This document shows, in pieces, positions 61,950 to 64,000 of a stretch of 64,000 nucleotides of DNA; position 1 is the first letter of the stretch; each line of letters begins with the position of its first letter. Below the pieces are notes generated by a model, which was given only the letters and a program-made list of their open reading frames with translations, was not told the origin of the DNA and ran no database searches. This DNA is from an uncultured Eubacteriales bacterium (GTDB taxonomy: Bacteria > Bacillota > Clostridia > Christensenellales > Borkfalkiaceae), in the NCBI GenBank assembly GCA_900540805.1, contig UQHL01000014.1, positions 1-64,000 of the forward strand. Direction: 5' to 3'. A program made the position numbers and the translations under genes.

Positions 61950-61978
61950 ATTATAATATAGCAAGCTATAATTTGGCA
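61950..61978 (-). promoter_or_regulatory. Proximal promoter of the HAD gene array
   Basis: TATAAT (61955-61950) with a weak -35 (TGCCAA, 61978-61973) at 17 bases. It lies 79 bp from the next -10 box, in phase with the array. Confidence 0.5.
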
Positions 61979-62039
61979 TAAAGCACAAAAATGCCCTAAC
62001 GACCTCGAGCTTTTATATTGTCGCTTTTATTATAACATA
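61975..62039 (-). repeat. Promoter-hairpin repeat, diverged copy (HAD locus)
   Basis: It aligns with the other copies around TATAAT and the central region but is only partly similar. The transcribed strand still allows a stem (AAAGC-ACAA with TTGTGCTTT, one bulge). TTCAAA-17-TATAAT (62057-62052, 62034-62029) gives a minus-strand promoter. Confidence 0.5.
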
Positions 62040-62057
62040 ACTTGCGTTATATTTGAA
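62029..62057 (-). promoter_or_regulatory. Middle promoter of the HAD gene array
   Basis: Minus strand TTCAAA (62057-62052), 17-base spacer, TATAAT (62034-62029). The same boxes as in the rpiB array. Confidence 0.6.
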
Positions 62058-62118
62058 TCAGGGCGCGTAAATGTCCATAAATACTTCGTGCTTCCGCATT
62101 TCTGCCTTTATTATAACA
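62051..62118 (-). repeat. Promoter-hairpin repeat, conserved copy (HAD locus)
   Basis: 68 bp closely matching 7362-7428: shared blocks include AGGGCGCG, AAATACTTCGTGCTT and CGCATTTC, ending in TTATTATAACA. It is 55 kb from the rpiB copies and oriented likewise toward the downstream minus-strand gene. Confidence 0.75.
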
Positions 62119-62264
62119 TACCCGAGCCGTTTTAGAAAATGAATACCGAGTATTCTCTCCCGCAATTTTTTTGAGTTCGTTTTTAACATTTTTTGAGAAT
62201 TTTGATACAGGTAATTACAGTTAAAATTTTTTACCGAAAAAATAAAAAAAAGCGCGAAAAAGAT

Positions 62265-62293
62265 TTGACAATTTTTCGGATAAGTGCTATTAT
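62265..62293 (+). promoter_or_regulatory. Promoter of the six-gene tRNA cluster
   Basis: TTGACA (62265-62270), 17-base spacer, TATTAT (62288-62293). Identical boxes to the promoter at 31074. Confidence 0.8.
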
Positions 62294-62332
62294 ATACAAG
62301 CGTTGTTGATACGGCACCGAAGTCACACAAAT

Positions 62333-62406
<74 letters not shown>

Positions 62407-62465
62407 CCATTTTTCGAAAGCGGGCGCAAGCAAATCCCGCCGAAGATCGGCGAAGTGTCAAGTAT

Positions 62466-62542
62466 GCGCCTGTAGCTCAGTTGGATAGAGCAACGGCCTT
62501 CTAAGCCGTGTGTCAGGGGTTCGAATCTCTTCAGGCGCACCA
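62466..62542 (+). tRNA. tRNA-Arg (anticodon TCT)
   Basis: 77 nt with CCA. Acceptor GCGCCTG/CAGGCGC; anticodon arm ACGGC-CTTCTAA-GCCGT. Confidence 0.95.
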
Positions 62543-62549
62543 AATAAAT

Positions 62550-62627
62550 GGCGGGTGTAGCTCAGTTGGTTAGAGCGCCAGATTGTGGCCCTGGAGGTCG
62601 TGAGTTCGATTCTCGTCGCCCGCCCCA
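62550..62627 (+). tRNA. tRNA-His (anticodon GTG)
   Basis: 78 nt including the extra G-1 opposite C73 that marks tRNA-His, and encoded CCA. The anticodon arm CCAGA-TTGTGGC-CCTGG has an A31-C39 mismatch next to the loop. Confidence 0.93.
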
Positions 62628-62637
62628 TTTATTTTAT

Positions 62638-62713
62638 TGGGGTGTCGCCAAGCGGTTAAGGCACCGGATTTTGATTCCGGCATTCGTAAGTTCAAATCTT
62701 GCCACCCCAGCCA
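62638..62713 (+). tRNA. tRNA-Gln (anticodon TTG)
   Basis: 76 nt with CCA. Acceptor TGGGGTG/CACCCCA; anticodon arm CCGGA-TTTTGAT-TCCGG. Confidence 0.95.
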
Positions 62714-62730
62714 TTTTTTAATAATTCAGC

Positions 62731-62806
62731 GGCCCATTAGCTCAGTTGGTAGAGCACTTGATTTTTAATCAAGGTGTCCCGAGTTCGAGACTCGGATGGA
62801 CCACCA
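62731..62806 (+). tRNA. tRNA-Lys (anticodon TTT)
   Basis: 76 nt with CCA. Anticodon arm CTTGA-TTTTTAA-TCAAG. The acceptor GGCCCAT/ATGGACC has one C3-A70 mismatch. Confidence 0.93.
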
Positions 62807-62812
62807 TCATAT

Positions 62813-62888
62813 GCACCTTTAGCTCAGTTGGTAGAGCAAATGACTCTTAATCATTGGGCCCAGGGTTCGAGTCCCTGAAGGTGCACCA
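62813..62888 (+). tRNA. tRNA-Lys (anticodon CTT)
   Basis: 76 nt with CCA. Acceptor GCACCTT/AAGGTGC; anticodon arm AATGA-CTCTTAA-TCATT. Last gene of the cluster and nearest to the truncated integrase, so a likely former attachment site. Confidence 0.95.
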
Positions 62889-62893
62889 TTTTT

Positions 62894-62924
62894 GCCTGTT
62901 TTCGTATGAAAACGGGCTTTTTTT
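62894..62924 (+). terminator. Terminator of the tRNA cluster
   Basis: GCCTGTTTTC-GTAT-GAAAACGGGC stem (one G-T) followed by seven T. Confidence 0.88.
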
Positions 62925-62965
62925 CGCCCTTTTTCTTACTTTTTATTGGGCCTTGTGACCTTTTT

Positions 62966-62998
62966 AAGTGTCAGTCAAGTGTCAACTAAGTGTCAAGG
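62966..62998. repeat. Three tandem 11-bp repeats (AAGTGTCA...)
   Basis: AAGTGTCA occurs at 62966, 62977 and 62988, exactly 11 bp apart, at and just beyond the 3' end of the integrase remnant. This is the position where integrase arm-binding repeats are often found. Confidence 0.6.
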
Positions 62999-63492
62999 TC
63001 ACCGGGCCTGCTTTGTTTTTCCGTATCTGCAAACACCGCCCTCACTTTATCTGAAACGCTATCTATATATGCCGTTTGTGTGTCCGTATATGTATTTTGC
63101 GTCATTTCCAATGATGCGTGTCCCAACAAATACTGTTTGACTTTCGCAGGTATCCCTGCTTCCTCTAACCTTGTCGCATACGTATGACGAAGCGTATGCA
63201 GTGTCATTTTGATGTCAAGCCCTTTTGCTATCTTTTCCAATGCTTTTTTTGCCGCATTATATGTGCACGGAAATAAATTTTCGGTTTGTATTTCTTTCAG
63301 TTCACGACAAATATCTAAGGGAATTGGTATAATACGATTGCCCGCTTCCGATTTGGGCGTATCTTGTACTATCCTTTTCCCGTTGATAAATGCTACGTTC
63401 TTATTTATTGTAAGTTTACAATTTTCAAAATCGATATCCGCCTTGGTCAATGCAAGCGCTTCTCCTATCCTGATTCTAAAAGCTTTATCGAA
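62986..63492 (-). pseudogene. Tyrosine recombinase, 5'-truncated remnant
   Basis: The open frame from a stop at 63493-63495 to 62986 encodes only the catalytic domain, beginning FRIRIGEALALTKADIDF. All catalytic residues are visible: Arg in RIRIGE, HxxR in LHTLRHTYATR, His in LLGHASLEMT and Tyr in NTYTDTQ. The arm- and core-binding domains (about 200 residues) are missing; upstream DNA is AT-rich and carries a long inverted repeat. No start codon with a ribosome site is evident (a TTG lies at 63450). It faces the tRNA-Lys gene and is a relic of a second integrated element. Confidence 0.8.
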
Positions 63493-64000
63493 TTATCCCC
63501 TATTCTTGTAATAGATCTGCTTACCTTATGATAAGCAGGTCTATTTTGAATAGTTTTTCTTTTAATACAAATTCTTGATCGTTGTTTCTTTATAAGTTAC
63601 ACTTGATCGGACTTTTTACTGTGCTAATTTTAGATGTAGTACGAAACTTGCCGTATATCCTGCCTTTTCTATTGTATAATATTAAAAAGGAATTTATTTC
63701 CAATATCGCCCTTGGAATCTATTATTTTTTGGTTAAAGTATGACTTTTTCAAAAACGACAAAAAGCTCCTGTCTTCGTTCATCTTATTAGAAATCCCGTT
63801 TATTTTTCTCCTCCTGGTTTCAAAATCGTCCAAGAATTGTATATCCGTCAAAAATACATTCAATGCTTATTATTTCTTTTGTATGCAATTCTTAAATATT
63901 TTTCTATGCGCGAGCGTAGCGACACTATCAGAAGGAATCTATACAAAAAACTTTTTATAAAAATTCTAATTCTCAACCATGCTTATGCATAAAAACCAAA
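63493..64000. other. AT-rich region without a supported gene
   Basis: About 500 bases, clearly richer in AT than the rest of the window. A 64-codon minus-strand frame (63669-63863, TTG start) reads somewhat like protein but has no ribosome site and an upstream stop. Probably decayed or foreign DNA joined to the integrase remnant. Confidence 0.5.
63500..63553. repeat. 54-bp imperfect inverted repeat at the integrase break
   Basis: CTATTC-N5-ATAGATCTGCTTA (63500-63523) pairs with TAAGCAGGTCTAT-N3-GAATAG (63532-63553) around an 8-base loop, with one G-T pair in the inner 13. The plus strand continues TTTTTCTTTT, so it could act as a terminator or as the end structure of an inserted element. Confidence 0.65.

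Larger units (their letters stand above)
61915..62332. other. Non-coding stretch with promoter array and tRNA promoter
   Basis: About 420 bases with no supported gene. It holds the minus-strand repeat array (61950-62138) and, from 62265, the plus-strand promoter of the tRNA cluster. Confidence 0.7.

Noticed and set aside
63669..63863. 64-codon minus-strand frame at the right edge
   Set aside because: TTG start without ribosome site, stop codon two codons upstream, AT-rich composition; not listed as a gene.

Overview
The window looks like a chromosome segment of an anaerobic member of the Clostridia (Bacillota), possibly a gut-associated Christensenellales-type organism; the order is an inference from gene content only. 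Support comes from Gram-positive style ribosome binding sites (AAGGAG/GGAGG), many consensus sigma-A promoters (TTGACA-17-TATAAT type), the Bacillus-like order tsaC-ywlE-rpiB-upp, a Re-type citrate synthase, an EFR1-type ferredoxin-flavodoxin protein and DegV, DnaD and DUF951 proteins. Most genes are on the minus strand.

Layout. Positions 1-3600 are the end of an integrated element: a partial Ig-like surface/phage protein, small unknown proteins, a cI-like repressor with a divergent promoter region, and a tyrosine recombinase lying beside the 3' end of tRNA-Leu(CAG). From 3800 to 22300 is a dense minus-strand housekeeping block: peptidase E, MscS, upp, rpiB, protein-arginine phosphatase, tsaC, dnaB, oligoendopeptidase F, UPF0210, an ACT protein, DegV, signal peptidase I, DUF951, a pseudo-alpha/beta-hydrolase and sbcCD. 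Then come dnaD (plus strand), tRNA-Ser, an SDR, a TerB-like protein, a YiiX-like papain-fold protein, two membrane-associated HTH regulators, YggS, a LysR regulator, and a tRNA-fMet/Met/Glu operon. Positions 31600-38800 hold an RluA-type enzyme, two putative secreted proteins (the larger broken by two homopolymer frameshifts) and a PP-loop ATPase plus EFR1 pair. Positions 38880-43360 are an amino-sugar style catabolic cluster (PIG-L deacetylase, NagB-like, PfkB kinase, class II aldolase) with a divergent AraC regulator.

Positions 43865-57271 form a long co-oriented series: livKHMGF (branched-chain amino acid ABC transporter), Re-citrate synthase, aconitase, isocitrate dehydrogenase, proB, proA, proC and asnA. 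Read together this is a route from acetyl-CoA and oxaloacetate to 2-oxoglutarate, the glutamate precursor, and then from glutamate to proline, with asparagine synthesis at the end. Downstream are a small HTH protein, a CmpB-family membrane protein, purH, a small membrane protein, a Cof-type HAD hydrolase, a six-gene tRNA cluster, and at the right edge a 5'-truncated integrase followed by AT-rich DNA.

The most unusual signals are: (i) arrays of about 80-bp units, each with a sigma-A-like promoter and a hairpin, in front of two unrelated genes 55 kb apart (rpiB and the HAD hydrolase); (ii) a putative secreted protein gene interrupted at a 9-T and a 9-G tract, both shifts in the same direction; (iii) a short leader ORF rich in Leu/Ile/Val followed by hairpins ahead of livK; (iv) a PP-loop ATPase translationally coupled to a ferredoxin-flavodoxin protein; and (v) a consensus promoter abutting the start codon of the AraC gene. 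No CRISPR array, rRNA or complete transposon was seen.
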